Source: Chelonoidis abingdonii (lineage: Eukaryota > Chordata > Testudines > Testudinidae). From it: a stretch of 64,000 bases of DNA. A program made the position numbers and the translations under genes. The notes under the pieces are model-generated. The model saw only the letters and a program-made list of their open reading frames with translations, was not told the DNA's origin and ran no database searches. The DNA is taken from contig NC_133771.1 in assembly GCF_003597395.2 (NCBI RefSeq), forward strand, positions 137,946,441 through 138,010,440, in the 5' to 3' direction. How positions within the stretch are numbered: position 1 is the stretch's first letter; each line of letters begins with the position of its first letter. This document shows positions 1 through 11,416 of this stretch, piece by piece.

Positions 1-610
1 GAGAAAGTATCCTGACACACACAGAAAATTAACTCTCTTCCCCTTCCCTCCTTTCTCCCCACCAATTCCTGGTGAATCCAGACCCCGTCCCCTGGGTCTC
101 ACACCATGAAAAAAAACAATCAGGTTTTTAAAAACAAGAACCTTTTAAAAGAGAGAGAACAGTAAAATATCATTTTGTAAATTTAAAATGGAACAGGTAC
201 AAGGGTTTTTAGCTATAGGCACTGGAATACCCTCCCAGCCCTAAGTATTCAAGTAACAAATAAAAGCCTTCAGCAAAAAAACAAATTTGAGCTCCTTCTC
301 CAGCCAAATACACATTTGCAAATAAAGAAACAAACAAAACCTAACTCCCATCTACCTAGGTACTTACTATTTGGAATCTATAAGATCTGTATCAGGGAGG
401 ATTGGAGAGAAACCTGGTTTTTTGCCCATGTCTGGTCCCGCTGACCCCAGCAGTGAACAACAACCAAATTCTCTAACGCACACACAGAAACTTCCCTCCC
501 TCAAGATGTGAAAGTATCCTTGTCCCCTGCATGGTTCTCTGGTCAGGGACAGCAGGCCTACTGAACTTGTTTACGCCTAATAGTCAAAGAGAGATTAAGT
601 ACTTTCTGTG
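1..610 (-). repeat. Dispersed repeat fragment, probably from an LTR retrotransposon, cut by the window edge
   Basis: Several phrases here (for example ctccctcaagatgtgaaag near 495 and the start of the segment) recur in a repeat I remember from turtle genomes, apparently read antisense. There is no usable open frame. The left end runs off the window. Family and boundaries come from recall and are approximate. Confidence 0.4.
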
Positions 611-1060
611 CTATTACTTTTCTTTCTGTTCATGACACTACTCTATGGAAGGTTTTCTGAATCCAGCTTAGCCTACTAATATAAAGAAAAACAGGAACGT
701 TGTGGAAAGCAATTGTCAGTCATACTATCATGAACCAGGGATCAAGCTGACTGTGTATCAGGAAGATGGAGGGCTCAAAGTTGTGTCTCTGACTCTCAAG
801 TGTTACAACTCTAAAGTACGAACTGGAAAATGGTACCACGCTTCTTAAGATCTGTTGTCTTATCATTCAATCACCATCTGCTTGTTAGTGACACAAATTT
901 TTACTACTGTTCAGTCCTGTAGAACCAACACAGTTGGGCGGTGGACTGGTCTTGTAGTGCAACTATTCATGCAACGTGTGCATTCCAAACTGTCAGTGTA
1001 ACCGTGCACACTCAGGGCAGACTTCAAAAAAGAGGCAGACCCCCAAAACTAGCTGTGATG
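611..1060. other. No feature recognised
   Basis: AT-rich sequence with no long open frame, tRNA-like boxes or clear terminal repeats. It may be internal sequence of the same retroelement as the fragments on either side. Confidence 0.4.
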
Positions 1061-1069
1061 TTCTAATAA

Positions 1070-1500
1070 TTAGATTCTCCAACCCCGTAAAATGATGTGA
1101 ACTCCTGAAGTCTCTGTACGTCTTTACCATGAGTCACAACTCTCAGGAAGAGTCTGGGAGGGGGAAAGAGAAGGAGGGGGGGGAAGGTGCATCTTCCTCT
1201 CTGTTTAAGATTCAAGGAGTTTGAATCACAGTAATCTTCCAGGATAACACCCAGGGAGGGGAAGCCTGGGAGAGGCAATGGTGGGGGAAAGGGTTTGCTT
1301 TCCTTGTGTTAAGATCCAGAGGGTCTGGGTCTTGGGGGTCCCCAGGCAAGGTTTTTGGGGGACCAGAGTGTACCAGGCACTGAATTCCTGGTTGGTGGCA
1401 GCGCTACAGGTTCTAAGCTGGTAATCAAGCTTAGAGGAATTCATGCTGGTACCCCATCTCTCAGACGCTAAGGTTCAGAGTGGGGAATTATACCATGACA
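1070..1500 (-). repeat. LTR-like repeat end (minus strand)
   Basis: Read on the minus strand, the element starts at 1500 with TGTCATGGTATAATTCCCC, the start of a dispersed LTR-type repeat I recognise from turtles. The G-rich body (1140-1400) belongs to the same unit. The opposite CA end and a 5-bp duplication could not be placed, so this is called a fragment. Two short minus-strand frames inside it (1063-1444) are not credible genes. Confidence 0.45.
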
Positions 1501-2605
1501 AGCAGTTTGAAATTAAAACCTACTTTCTGGTTAGGAGATCAGCCTCATTTTGCTTCCTCTTCTGAATGTGACAGATGTGCTCTTTTCTGTTCTCTTTTTC
1601 TGCAAATACCTAGGCAGACAGAAATTCATCTTCAAATTCTTAACCCTACCATTACTGCAGAAGGATTTCAATTAGATACTTAACATTACATAGTTTGTGT
1701 GCTTTCTTAAGAAGAGATATGGACTGTAGTACAGAATTTTTTAAACAAACCAACTAGTCAACTAAACCAGATATATCCCCAAAGGCACACACAACAGCTT
1801 AATATGGGGAACAGGGCATGTGAACTATATATAGAAAGAAAAAAACTGGCATTCTTCCAATGCCATGAAATATCACTTAAGGCATGAACAAGACTCTGCC
1901 ATCCCTGTCTATTTACTATGGAACAAAAATTTCTCTTGATACCGAGATTCATTTGCTAAAATGATGATAAACGAGAGTAGTATTCAGCAGACTTTTACTG
2001 TCTGAAATAAAATAGATACAACACAGATTTAAATCATAATAATTAGCAATGATAACATTTTGCTTTGCAATGTGCCATATCCAACTGAAGAAAATCTGCT
2101 GCTGATTTTAACATGTCCATAATTCTGAGACACTGTTGTGCTCTCCAATAATTATAACAAGGAAAAAGATTCTCTTACGATTTTTTTTTTTTAAAAGAAT
2201 ACTTTAACCAAAAGGTAACCCATTACATTTCAACATGCAAATTGTTTAGAAATAACATTGTGCCACAGAAGTGACTACAGGTTACAGACAGAAAGTCCCT
2301 ACCCTGTAGAGAAGACATACCCTTGTTAACATCTCTCTGACCCTCTCCTGATGGGCTGGAATTTTAAAATGGCTTAAGTAATGTTCAGAGACACTTGTGC
2401 TCCTAAGTCACCTATGACTTTTCCACCTAATGTGCCCTTCATGGCTAGAAATGGTCTCTCTGGGCATAGTTTGACCTACTGTATTGCTGCCAAATACAAG
2501 AACAAGAAGTTGTATTTAAATAATTAGAGCTTTAATCCACTCTACTTAAAAATCTAGAGGTTTTTCCGCATCCACATTCCACAACTAGCAGATCAGGTTC
2601 TTGCC
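1501..2605. other. No feature recognised
   Basis: AT-rich sequence with short random open frames only, a poly-T run near 2181, and no terminal repeats or splice-flanked frame that I can support. Confidence 0.4.
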
Positions 2606-2608
2606 TAA

Positions 2609-2878
2609 GAATATGTCTACACAGCGGCTGGGAGGTGCAATTCACAGCACAAGAAGAGGGAAACATGACAGCTCTGCATAGCTACAGCAGCACAGGAAGC
2701 AGCTCAGGCTAGCCAACGGAGTACAATCCCATCTGACTTCCTGAGTAAGTAACTGGGTGGATAGCCCAAGCCTCCACAGACACATTACTAATTTTAGCAT
2801 GCTAGCTTGAGCAGAACTAGCGAGCATATGTCTACTTGCTCTGGCAATCACACCTCTGAGCTACTGTACGGACATACC
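2609..2878. mobile_element. Palindromic Harbinger-type MITE
   Basis: The ends are inverted: GAATATGTCTACACAGC on the left and the complement-like GTACGGACATACC on the right. TAA (2606-2608) and TTAA (2879-2882) flank it, fitting the 3-bp TTA/TAA target of PIF/Harbinger transposons. Inner arms are also inverted (gctgggaggtg near 2629, cacctctgagct near 2861; gctagc motifs in the middle), so the whole unit can fold on itself. It has no coding capacity and would depend on a transposase from another copy. Confidence 0.65.
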
Positions 2879-2882
2879 TTAA

Positions 2883-3925
2883 ATGGCCATACAATGCAAG
2901 GAGAAACATACTTGCCAGCACTAAATGTTCAAGGTAAAATTTTGACCGACTTACAAGGAATCTGAGGTATCCACACCACCATCCTATTTTTATCTAAGGA
3001 ATCCACAGGGCTCAATGGAACTGTGATGATCTATACCAGTTGAGGATTTAGCCTGTAGTATCTCATTTTGTAAAAATTAGGGTAGGATCGAGTAGTCACT
3101 ACAGCTGAAGCTCACTTTGTTTGTGAACTGATATCATTGCCAACAGGAATAAAAATCTCATTTAAAATGGAAGCTCATAGGCATCAGGTGGCTCAAAGGG
3201 AGGCATATCACAATTCCAAACCTAACAGGAAGTTTCAAATATGAACAGACCTCTCATGAGTCTGGCCACTATGGGCTGAAGAGAAACTGATCTGTGTTCT
3301 GCTTAGTGCAAAGAATAACTAGGTAAAAGAACCAAAAAAGGAACATTTCTCTGATCCAGAATGACAGTTTTTGACACTTTGTGCATCTATGTGGACAAGT
3401 GAAAGTAAAGTTGGGTCTTTTTAAACAGAAATTGTGAGAGAGCTGGTATGTTATAGGAACCTTTAGTTCTCATCTTCTTTTTCAGTTGCCCACACAAACA
3501 AAGAAGTTACTCCATAGTTTGGAAAAGCCCCAGCTCATAGCTACAGGTACTGAGAAGGAAATGAAGGGAAGTGTGGATGGTACCATCCTTTATACCACTC
3601 ATTTGAAGGCACAAAGAGGCACAGGGCACATGTTTCATCTCGCATGCACACACATGCAGCCATTTAAGGGATATATAGTACTGAGATGCAGTGTATTGAC
3701 CCAAGGGTCTTATTGCCCACATTCTTTATTTTTCCACTGGTATTCCTTTAACGTATATGGATTCGGCAATGACTGGCAACCATATGAGTTCGGAACCATG
3801 ATGGGGGTGGGGGGTTGTTTGCTTTTTAAAGCTCCTCCACAAAACCACATCAATCACAGTGGAATAACCAACGATGCTAGCTACTGAGAACAAACGTATT
3901 TTAATTTATTGTTCACAAGTTATTC
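2883..3925. other. No gene; one 133-codon frame judged fortuitous
   Basis: The plus-strand frame 3486-3887 lacks family motifs, low-complexity bias or flanking splice sites. No repeat family was recognised. Confidence 0.4.
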
Positions 3926-3926
3926 T

Positions 3927-3929
<3 letters not shown>

Positions 3930-3960
<31 letters not shown>
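3930..3960. repeat. (TA)n(CA)n microsatellite
   Basis: An alternating TA tract followed by about ten CA units directly abuts the 5' end of the SINE at 3961. Confidence 0.95.
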
Positions 3961-4483
3961 GACTGGATAGCGTAGTGATTAAGAGCACCACCCTTTGATA
4001 CGGGAGACTGCCTTTTGCTACGAGAGACCGGGGTTCAAATCCCAGCTGGTACCCAACTTTCCAGTAGGGGTCCTTGGGCAAAAGACCCCCTAACGCTTCA
4101 CCTGCCTACCTCAAATATGAGAGTGACATGAACTAGGAGAGTCATGCCGGCTTGGACGTCGCCCGGATTAACAAGGTCCGCGCCAGATGTTGAGGAACCA
4201 GGACAATCCGATGATAAGAGGGCTACTGGAACAAACCATTCATGGACGAGACAAGAGAACCTGTAATTGATGGAATGCTACTACAACAGTAGACCTGGTG
4301 AGTGGCTCCAACAGATCCCAGGAACAACATCAGAGCTCTCTGTCCAGATGAATGCAGTGCTAGGAACAGCTAAGATACTGCGCAGAACCCTCAAACTCCC
4401 AGGCCTCTGATAGAGGACCCGAGGTTGAGGAAGACACATACCCCCCATAGGGGTGAGAGGGGAATTTTTTTTTTTTTTTTTTA
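3961..4483 (+). mobile_element. tRNA-derived SINE with LINE-like tail and poly-T end
   Basis: The head is tRNA-like. An A-box-like TAGCGTAGTGATTAAGAGC follows position 3968, and a perfect B box GGTTCAAATCC lies near 4032. Between them a stretch of about 24 bp appears twice in diverged form (ttgatacgggagact and ttgctacgagagacc), which widens the A-B spacing. The body is unlike the CR1-tailed tortoise SINE. Near the 3' end (about 4299-4410) an open frame reads EWLQQIPGTTSEL...VLGTAKILRRTLKLPGL and then stops. This resembles the C-terminus of a LINE reverse-transcriptase protein, as if the tail came from a partner LINE's last codons and 3' UTR. It ends at T18 (4466-4483). About 15 CpG dinucleotides survive, far more than in the flanks, which suggests a recent insertion. 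The LINE clade is not identified. Confidence 0.7.
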
Positions 4484-5480
4484 TATATTCATTTGCTCTT
4501 AAGCCTCTGCTCTGTGGTTAAATAGGATATAAGCAATACACACAAGTCACCCAATGCATTCAGGAGTTTTGAAAGGTTTAAACATGTCATGCATATTGTT
4601 ACATAATTTCAGTCTTTGTCCCTCAGAATATATAGTGATCAACATTAGATACTATTTTGTTCTTGATGCAAAGAGATGCCTAAGGTTTGGCCTTCATTGT
4701 TAAGTGAATTTATACAATGTATAGAAAAGTCAAACTCCAGACCTGTCCATCGTGATGGAGAAAAACCAATAGGTGACCTTGCAGACATTAAGCTTGGTTT
4801 TAGAGAGATCAATCAGATTAGTACACTGGAATAAGCATCAAAACCCTACTTCTCTCTTTTGTATTGAAAGTGACAGCTGAAGAGAGTCTATATCAACTAT
4901 GTGGCAGCAGTGACAGTTCTGCACAAAGGGAGGTCACTTCGAGTTTTTGCTTATTCTCATACATCACCCCATCACAAAGATAGCATAAGTTTTCTGACAG
5001 ATCTTTGTTCAGGACATACAGACTTACCTACCTGATTGTGAATTCCTATAAACATACTCTTTCACTTCATCAGACCCTGCTCCACATAATAATACAAAGA
5101 TAGGTTGGATAAAATAATTATGAAGAAAAAGTCAATTGACCTGATTTTGAGTTTAAAACATTTAAAACTGAGATTGCATGTTCAACATGAACTCTAGATT
5201 AACAACATGAATTTAGGTCTGTGGCATTCATTGTGAAATACATTTATGGTAACAGGAACTTCATTAAGTCATTGTTTTGATTTCAGCAGATAAATGTGGG
5301 TTAAGCAAATCTGAGAAGTAATGTCTAAACTGAAAACATGGGGGAAAATATGTCTAAATGATAGCATCTGACGTTTCTTTATCTAATGGAAAAATCTTGA
5401 ATGTCAATTGCTTGTAACAATTCTCTGTGTGTGTTTTTGTTTAAATCTTAATCTGCTCTCTTTTTCACCTCTCTCTGTCT
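4484..5480. other. No feature recognised
   Basis: AT-rich sequence without credible frames or repeat ends. Confidence 0.4.
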
Positions 5481-5485
5481 CCATC

Positions 5486-6237
5486 ATTACGCAGCGCTGT
5501 GAGGGGGTTACAGCGCTGCAATTACCAGTGTCCACACTTACAGAGCTCAGCCAGCACTGCAATCCCTTCCTCGTGCTGCCTGTACCCTGGCCCGCTACGG
5601 GTGTAGCGAATCCAGTGCTTGCTGATGCAGCGCTGTTCATCAGGTGTGGAACATCACCAGCGGTGTTATTGGCCTCCAGGTATTAGGAGGTATCCACAAT
5701 TCCTGTATACAACAAACCGGAAGGTACTCCCGGAGCTACTTATCTAAAACACACACAGCTGCTCTTTGCTGCAGCGAGCGAGTGAGCCGAGGTTTTTGGA
5801 TGTTCACAGCTGTTTGCTTGAGGAGACAAACAGCACGGGGGCGGGGGGGAGGGAGGGAGTCCGTCGAGAAACTGCTTATCTGGTCTGAAGCCTTTTTACA
5901 TTAAGAGTGATTGAGAGAGGGGTGGGGGAAATGGCCAGAATTTGCAAGGCAGGGAGCTGTCACACAGTGCTGTCCAAAAATCCACCTCTCTCTGTCTCCC
6001 CCGACGCTCCCTGTCACACTCCACCCACCCCCCTCTTTTGAAAAGCATGTTGCAGCCACTTGAACACTGGTAGCTGCCCACAATGCACCATCCCCACAGC
6101 GCTGCAAATGCTGCCAGTGTGGCCAACTGCAGCGCTGGTCGCTGTCAGTGTGGCCACACTGCAGCGCTGGCCCTACACAGCTGTACGACCACAGCTGTAA
6201 CTACCAGCGCTGCAAAAATGTAAGTGTAGCCATGCCC
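5486..6237 (-). mobile_element. Long non-autonomous Harbinger-like element, copy A
   Basis: The right end reads AAGTGTAGCCATGCCC followed by TAA (6238-6240), the mirror of the TTA-GGG-TTGGCTACACTT end seen in copy B at 7994. Internal segments match copy B in reverse: the tract around 5870-6060 (tctggtctgaagcc, gtcacactccaccc, cttttgaaaagcatgttgcag) corresponds to 8430-8665. Repeated AGCGCTG modules mark both ends. The left end is less clear, with the module starting near 5486. Open frames inside are short and fortuitous. Confidence 0.65.
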
Positions 6238-6240
6238 TAA

Positions 6241-6581
6241 GTGTCTCTAAGAAAGCGCCAGGCACTCCAACTCTTGTAAACGGCACATATTTTTAGGGAA
6301 GTAAACCAATGAGGATCCTATGACACACATTAACGCATTATGGGGAAGTAGTGCTGAGAGAAACTGCTACTCTGTATGCATTAGTGTCCCATACATCTTG
6401 ACTGTTTCAGTGTTAGCAAGTTTTAAATGTGCATTTAGTATTCTGATGAGAGAGTCATGTAAAAGTACTATCATCTTATTTCTCCACATGCAAGTAGTTT
6501 GATATTTCTATAAAGCCTCATCTTTAAAGATCTTTAAGTTTTATTTATGTAAGATGTAATTATCATCAAAATTTAGCAGTC
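6241..6581. other. No feature recognised
   Basis: AT-rich spacer between two Harbinger-type elements; nothing else seen. Confidence 0.4.
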
Positions 6582-6584
6582 TAA

Positions 6585-6886
6585 GGCTACGTCTAGACTA
6601 CACGCCATATCGGCGGGTTAAAATCGTTGCTCGGGGATCGATATATCGCGTCTCATCTAGACGCGATATATCGATCCCTGAAGCGCTTATATCAATTCCG
6701 GAACTCCACCAACCCCAAAGGAATTCTGGAATCGACAGGGAGAGCCGCAGACATCGATCCCACGTGGTAGGACAGGTGAGTAATCCGATCTTAGATATTC
6801 GATTTCTGCTACGTTATTCATTGTAGCTGAAGTTGCATACTAAGATCGATTTCCCCTCCCCCCCCCCCCGTAGTGTAGACCAGTCC
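6585..6886. mobile_element. Harbinger-type MITE (ACGTCTA family), copy 1
   Basis: The element starts GGCTACGTCTAGACTACAC and ends GTGTAGACCAGTCC, with TAA at 6582-6584 and 6887-6889. An internal palindrome (gatatatcgcgtct / agacgcgatatatc) lies at about 6640-6675. The same family recurs complete at 26811-27103 and as a fragment at 50716. No coding capacity. Confidence 0.8.
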
Positions 6887-6891
6887 TAAGT

Positions 6892-7438
6892 CAGGGGTCT
6901 CAAATCCATTTACCTTAGGGTCAGTGCCAGTCCTCAAATCCTCCCAACAGGCCAATAATGTCACTGAAGATGGTGTTCAGAAAAGAAAATGTGTATATTG
7001 TATTTTTTATTTTGAATTTCTTAGAAATAACAAAATTGTCAAACAACTTTATATAATTCTTCACCTGCCAGAGAGTTTTTAGTGTTTGCCAGACACCTGG
7101 CAATGCTTCAGGTCTGTCAGTTTGTTGATGTTTGGCCTCAGTGACTGAGCAGTTGAAACCTTCAGGATTGCAGCAAGGTGTGCATCAGATAGTTGTGTTC
7201 AGTATTCTGACTTGTTTATATTCTTTGTGGAAAAAAGTGATGCTGCCTCCATGGCTGACTCTGCCCAGCAACTAGTGATGATATCTCTGTCCCTCTCCTC
7301 CAGCTAATGGGAGCTGCCGGGGGCGGCGCCTGCAGGAGACATTGGGCAGCATGTCTGCATGCATCTCTCCTCCATGGGCTACAATGGGGAGGTTCTCAGG
7401 CCACAGATGGCCCGCAGGCCAGGACTTTGAAATCCCTG
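6892..7438. mobile_element. Non-autonomous hAT element
   Basis: The left end CAGGGGTCTCAAATCC and right end GGACTTTGAAATCCCTG are complementary inverted repeats of hAT type. The flanks TCCTAAGT (6884-6891) and CTCTAAGT (7439-7446) look like an 8-bp target duplication with two mismatches. The left duplication covers the last bases and TAA of the adjacent Harbinger MITE, so this hAT copy inserted later. The open frame at 6921-7103 has no recognisable domain. Confidence 0.7.
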
Positions 7439-7446
7439 CTCTAAGT

Positions 7447-7990
7447 GAAGAGTGGCAACCAACTGGGGAGAAAGGGAAGAGAATTTTTGGTCAAAGGCAA
7501 CGGGGCTAGTATCCCAGCACTTTTAAATGCCAAAGTATAGTTAGCATCCATACAAAGCTGAAAGACACAACCTTGGTTGGTCTTTTTGTTTGTATTTGTT
7601 CTGCTTTAAAGGACCACATCTGAAACAGACTTGCACTAAGATACACTGAACTATTTACTTCCGAAGAATGAAGAGCTGAATCAGCTTTGGACATAGTTGA
7701 GAGAAATGGAAAAACAGGGCACTGGGACCAGCATCACTGGGCTAGGTTGGATATATAGGTCAGGTTGAGTTAGGTAGGTCCTTAAAGGAAAGAATAAGTA
7801 ATTTATCTTCATATGCTGCATAAGTGTGAGCCAGAAGAGGTATTTGAAGGTGGCAGTAACAGTCAAATAAAAAAAAAGTTAAAGTTCATTTTAGCAGTTG
7901 CATTCTGGATGAACTGTAGCAACTACAATAGGGGAAAGGTAACAGCTGTAATATAGTCAAGATACAAGATTACCAGAGAAAAGACAAGAG
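7447..7990. other. No feature recognised
   Basis: Short random frames only; no terminal repeats. Confidence 0.4.
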
Positions 7991-7993
7991 TTT

Positions 7994-8997
7994 TAGGGTT
8001 TGGCTACACTTGCAGCTGTACTGCGCTGGGAGTTACAGCTGTCTTCGTACAGCTGTGTAGGGAAAGCACTACAGTGTGGCCCAGGGCCGGTGCTTCCATT
8101 TAGGCGACCTAGGCGGTCGGCTAGGGTGCTAGGATTTGGGGGGGCGGCATTTTGCTGCCCTCGGCAGCAATTCAGCGGTGGGGGGTCCTTCCGTGCTCCG
8201 GGTCTTCAGCAGCAATTCTGCGGCGGGTCCTTCACTCACTCCGGATCCACTCCCAAAAGTGCCTGGAAAGACCAGGACGCGGAAGGACCCCCCCCCCACT
8301 CCGCAGGAATTGGCCACCAACGAACCAGAAGACGCAGAAGGACCCCCGCCTAGGGCACCAAAAACCCTGGTGCCGCTCCTTGTGTGGCCACACTGACAGC
8401 TACCAGCGCAGCAGTGTGGCCACATTTGCAGCAGTGTTGGGAGTGGTGCATTATGGGCTGCTATCCCAGCGTTCAAGTGGCTGCAACGTGCTTTTCAAAA
8501 GAGGGGGGTGGGGTGGAGTGTGACAGGGAGCGTGGGGGAGAGAGTGTGGATTTTTGGAGCCAACACTGTGTCAGCTCCCTGCCTTGCAAATTCCTACCAC
8601 TTCCCCCACCCTTCTCTCATTCACTCTTAAATGCAAATAGCCTTCAGACCAGATAAGCAGCTGCTCCGACAGACTCCCTCCCCCACCCGGGAGCCCTGAG
8701 TTCACAACAAAACAAAGAGGCATCACAACAAAACAGAGTTCTTTAATTAAAAGCATTATGGGAAAATTCCGGGGGTCAGTTACAGCATAGTAAGATTAAT
8801 CACTGTTTACACTGGCACTCCAGCACTGCAGCACCAGCGCTGTTCTCTTTATTCCTCTCGTCCATGTGGAATACAACCAGCGCTGTAGCCAGGGAGATAC
8901 AGCGCTGTATGTGCCTGGCCAGTGTGGACGGGGAGTAAGTTACAGCGCTGTAAAGCCACCACCAGCGCTGTAACTCTCAAGCGTAGCCAAGCCTTTA
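7994..8997 (+). mobile_element. Long non-autonomous Harbinger-like element, copy B, with nested hAT
   Basis: The left end GGGTTTGGCTACACTTGCAG and right end CTCAAGCGTAGCCAAGCC are inverted. TTTAG-like sequence lies on both sides, consistent with a TTA target. It is the same family as copy A but in the opposite direction. A hAT element interrupts it at 8082-8381; without that insert the element would be about 0.7 kb. No intact gene was found, and the open frames at 8000-8656 cross the junctions of the two elements. Confidence 0.75.
8082..8381. mobile_element. hAT MITE nested in Harbinger copy B
   Basis: It begins CAGGGCCGGTGC and ends GGTGCCGCTCCTT. A perfect 8-bp duplication GTGTGGCC flanks it (8074-8081 and 8382-8389). 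Removing the insert and one duplication restores a continuous gtgtggccacac palindrome in the host. The inverted ends are imperfect. The GC-rich interior gives long but meaningless open frames. Confidence 0.75.
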
Positions 8998-9000
8998 GAT

Positions 9001-9450
9001 GCCAAAAAAGGAAGAACTGGATTTTCAACACATGGTGGAGGGAAAAATGGTAAGATTTGGACAAGGCCAAATGGGAAGGTATGTGTGGGAAGAAGGAGGT
9101 GTCAGCATCAAAGATCACACACACTATGAGTCTACTGTAAACAGTAAAATTATAAACATTCTAGGCAGCATTAGCAGTGAGTCTAACACTTTTCAGTTGC
9201 TTATAAATTTGACAGACTCGAACCTTTCAGGCTGAAGTTTTCCATGTTGGATCTCTGCCTCAACCTGAATTTATTTTTATTTATTCTGGGAGTAGGAAGG
9301 CAGAAGTTTCAGCAAAAACTGTTAATCCATTTCTGAGAAAAGGGTTAGGAAAAATATGGTTTTATCAATGTAAAAAATTCTTACAACTGTTTCACTGAAA
9401 AGATCTAACACACTTCCATCCTTTGGAACAGGGATTTGAAATGTGACAGG
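9001..9450. other. No gene; ends in the left TSD of the next hAT element
   Basis: The frame at 8999-9235 has no domain. The last eight bases, gtgacagg, duplicate the right flank of the next element. Confidence 0.4.
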
Positions 9451-9819
9451 CAGGGCTGCCCAGAGGATTCAGGCGGCCTGGGGTCTTCCGCAGCAGGGGG
9501 CCCTCCCAATGCCAAATTGCCGAAGACCCAGCACTTCAGCAGCGGGTCCCGGAGCAGAAGGACCCCCCGCTGCCAAATTGCCGCTGAAGACCCACCCCAG
9601 GACCCACCGCCGAAGTACCGGAAGGACCCCCCACCCCGAGTCTTCAGGGCACTTCGGCGGCGGGTCCCAGAGAAGGACCCCCCCACCGCCAAATTGACAA
9701 CGACCTGGAGAGTTTTCTGGGGTCCCCAGAGCGAGTGAAGGACCCCAAAAAACTCATGGGGGCCCCTGCGGGGTCTAGGCCAAATTGCCCCCTTGCCCCC
9801 CCCCCCCCAGGCGGCCCTG
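9451..9819. mobile_element. hAT MITE (GGGCNGCCCAGAGG family), copy 1
   Basis: Inverted ends CAGGGCTGCCCAGAGG and CCAGGCGGCCCTG are flanked by GTGACAGG and GTGATAGG, a 7-of-8 duplication. A shorter family member lies at 22086-22245. The interior is GC-rich, with several diverged repeats of a motif resembling gccaaattgccgaagacc. The 100-163-codon open frames here are composition artefacts. Confidence 0.8.
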
Positions 9820-9827
9820 GTGATAGG

Positions 9828-11115
9828 ATAATTTTTGATGTCCCTGTAAAAATCTACCCAAATTAGTCTGAATTCTGAACCTCTGGAAATCACCATTTAC
9901 ACATGCTCAGAAGAGGCTTGTTAAAAGCAGAGAGCAAGATCTTCCAAACATTCTAATTCCATGAAGAATGTGCCATCCTCACAGAGGGCACTGAGCATGC
10001 ACCAGTCCAGAGCTGAGCAGTAGTTTTGCAGCAATTGCTCCCCAAGGCTTCAGAAGGAATTGCGGTGTCAAAGTTTTTTGCTGCTGAATAAATATATGTT
10101 AACAAAGAATAAAGGTTGTTTGGTGGTATGTTGTCTCCTTGCACAAAATTGGGTTGAGCAAAACCTCAAACTTCTCAAAAAAAAAAAAAAAAAAAAAAAA
10201 TCAGGAAATACAGTTAAGGCTTCCCATGCAACCTTAATTCTGCCCTATTTCAGAAATGCCCTCATACATCCCATTAATACACACACACCTCTTTACTCTG
10301 CCAACCTCACAGCTGCTGGAAGGTACAAGATCTTCACCTACTTTTGTAACCCATTCGCTTTCACCCATAGTATTCTATCTAATACTATTAAAGGACAAAA
10401 TGGGGGAGAGGTTTGCCCATGGTAATGTGATGTTCTCAGCTGAATGAGACCGCAACATGAGTACAACATGAAACAATGGTTCTGAGACATGAATTGTTCT
10501 CTTCATCTCAAGGGTTGTTCCCATCCCCTCCCAAGAATTTTAGAGACTGTGATATATATGAAAAGTGCCCATTCTCAGCTCCCCACCCAAAAGGGCAACA
10601 TCATCCAAAAACTGGCTCACATGAGGTGGAGGGGGAACTAACTCCCTGTAGATGGGCTCCCAAATCCTAGCACACAAAGGGGAGCAGTATGAGGAGCTCA
10701 GACACACTCAGAGGGGCAAGGCTCCAATATCTGAGCTCATTTGAGGGAGGCAATGAGGACTCAGACCCTACTAGAGGGGCAAGAGTCCCCTAGATCTGGG
10801 AGGGGAATGTGGGGCTGACACTGCTCCTGCCTCCTCAGTTCCCCTAGCATTTATCACCACACCCCACTTCCCACTCCTCCATTCTCCCCAACCTCCCTCA
10901 CCTGAACCTCCAACCTGTCTCCCCCATAGCACCCTCTCCCATTTTATCCCCCCATAACTTCCTCCCCTCACTGCAGCCTCACTCCATGTTTCCCCAACCT
11001 CCACAGCCATCAAGCTCAGTGAGATCTGTGATTCATCCAGTCATTAGTACCTTTCAGTTTAACAGCAGAAGAAAACCTTTTTAGGGGGGCCTCTAACTCT
11101 GGAACCCCTCAATCA
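9828..11115. other. No gene; includes a poly-A tract
   Basis: A poly-A run of about 24 bases ends at 10200. The stretch 10790-11010 is pyrimidine-rich. Open frames here (such as 10060-10425) have no motif support. Confidence 0.4.
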
Positions 11116-11195
11116 TCTGACTCCAAATTTGTATCACTAACCCTACCCTATGACTCTAGAAAGTGCACAACATTTCAAAGCAATCCAAGTAACTG
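11116..11195 (+). repeat. Dispersed repeat, diverged copy 1 of a local pair
   Basis: The segment around gactccaaatttgtatcac and taaccctaccctatg aligns with 11710-11785 (gactcagaatttgggtcac, taaccccaccctgcat), in the same direction about 590 bp apart. Confidence 0.5.
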
Positions 11196-11416
11196 TTTGG
11201 ATTCTAAAGCACTTAACATTAGTCAAGCTTTGAAGTATATAAAATGGTAGGAATGGAAACCCTCTAGCGATTTTTCAGTATTGTACATTTTTACAGAGTG
11301 CATGTGCCATTTTGGTGGGTGCTATGCACTATCTTGGGTAAGACTTGACAGACAGAAAACATTTTGACCCACATCAACGGTTTTATCATTAACTCTTTGC
11401 AAAAGACAGACACTTA

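Noticed and set aside
3486..3887. 133-codon plus-strand frame
   Set aside because: No recognisable domain; composition typical of random sequence.
3968..4045. A tRNA gene
   Set aside because: A-B box spacing is stretched by an internal duplication and the sequence continues into a SINE body.
10177..10200. Processed pseudogene marked by a poly-A tail
   Set aside because: No transcript-like coding sequence upstream and no target duplication found; kept only as a homopolymer.
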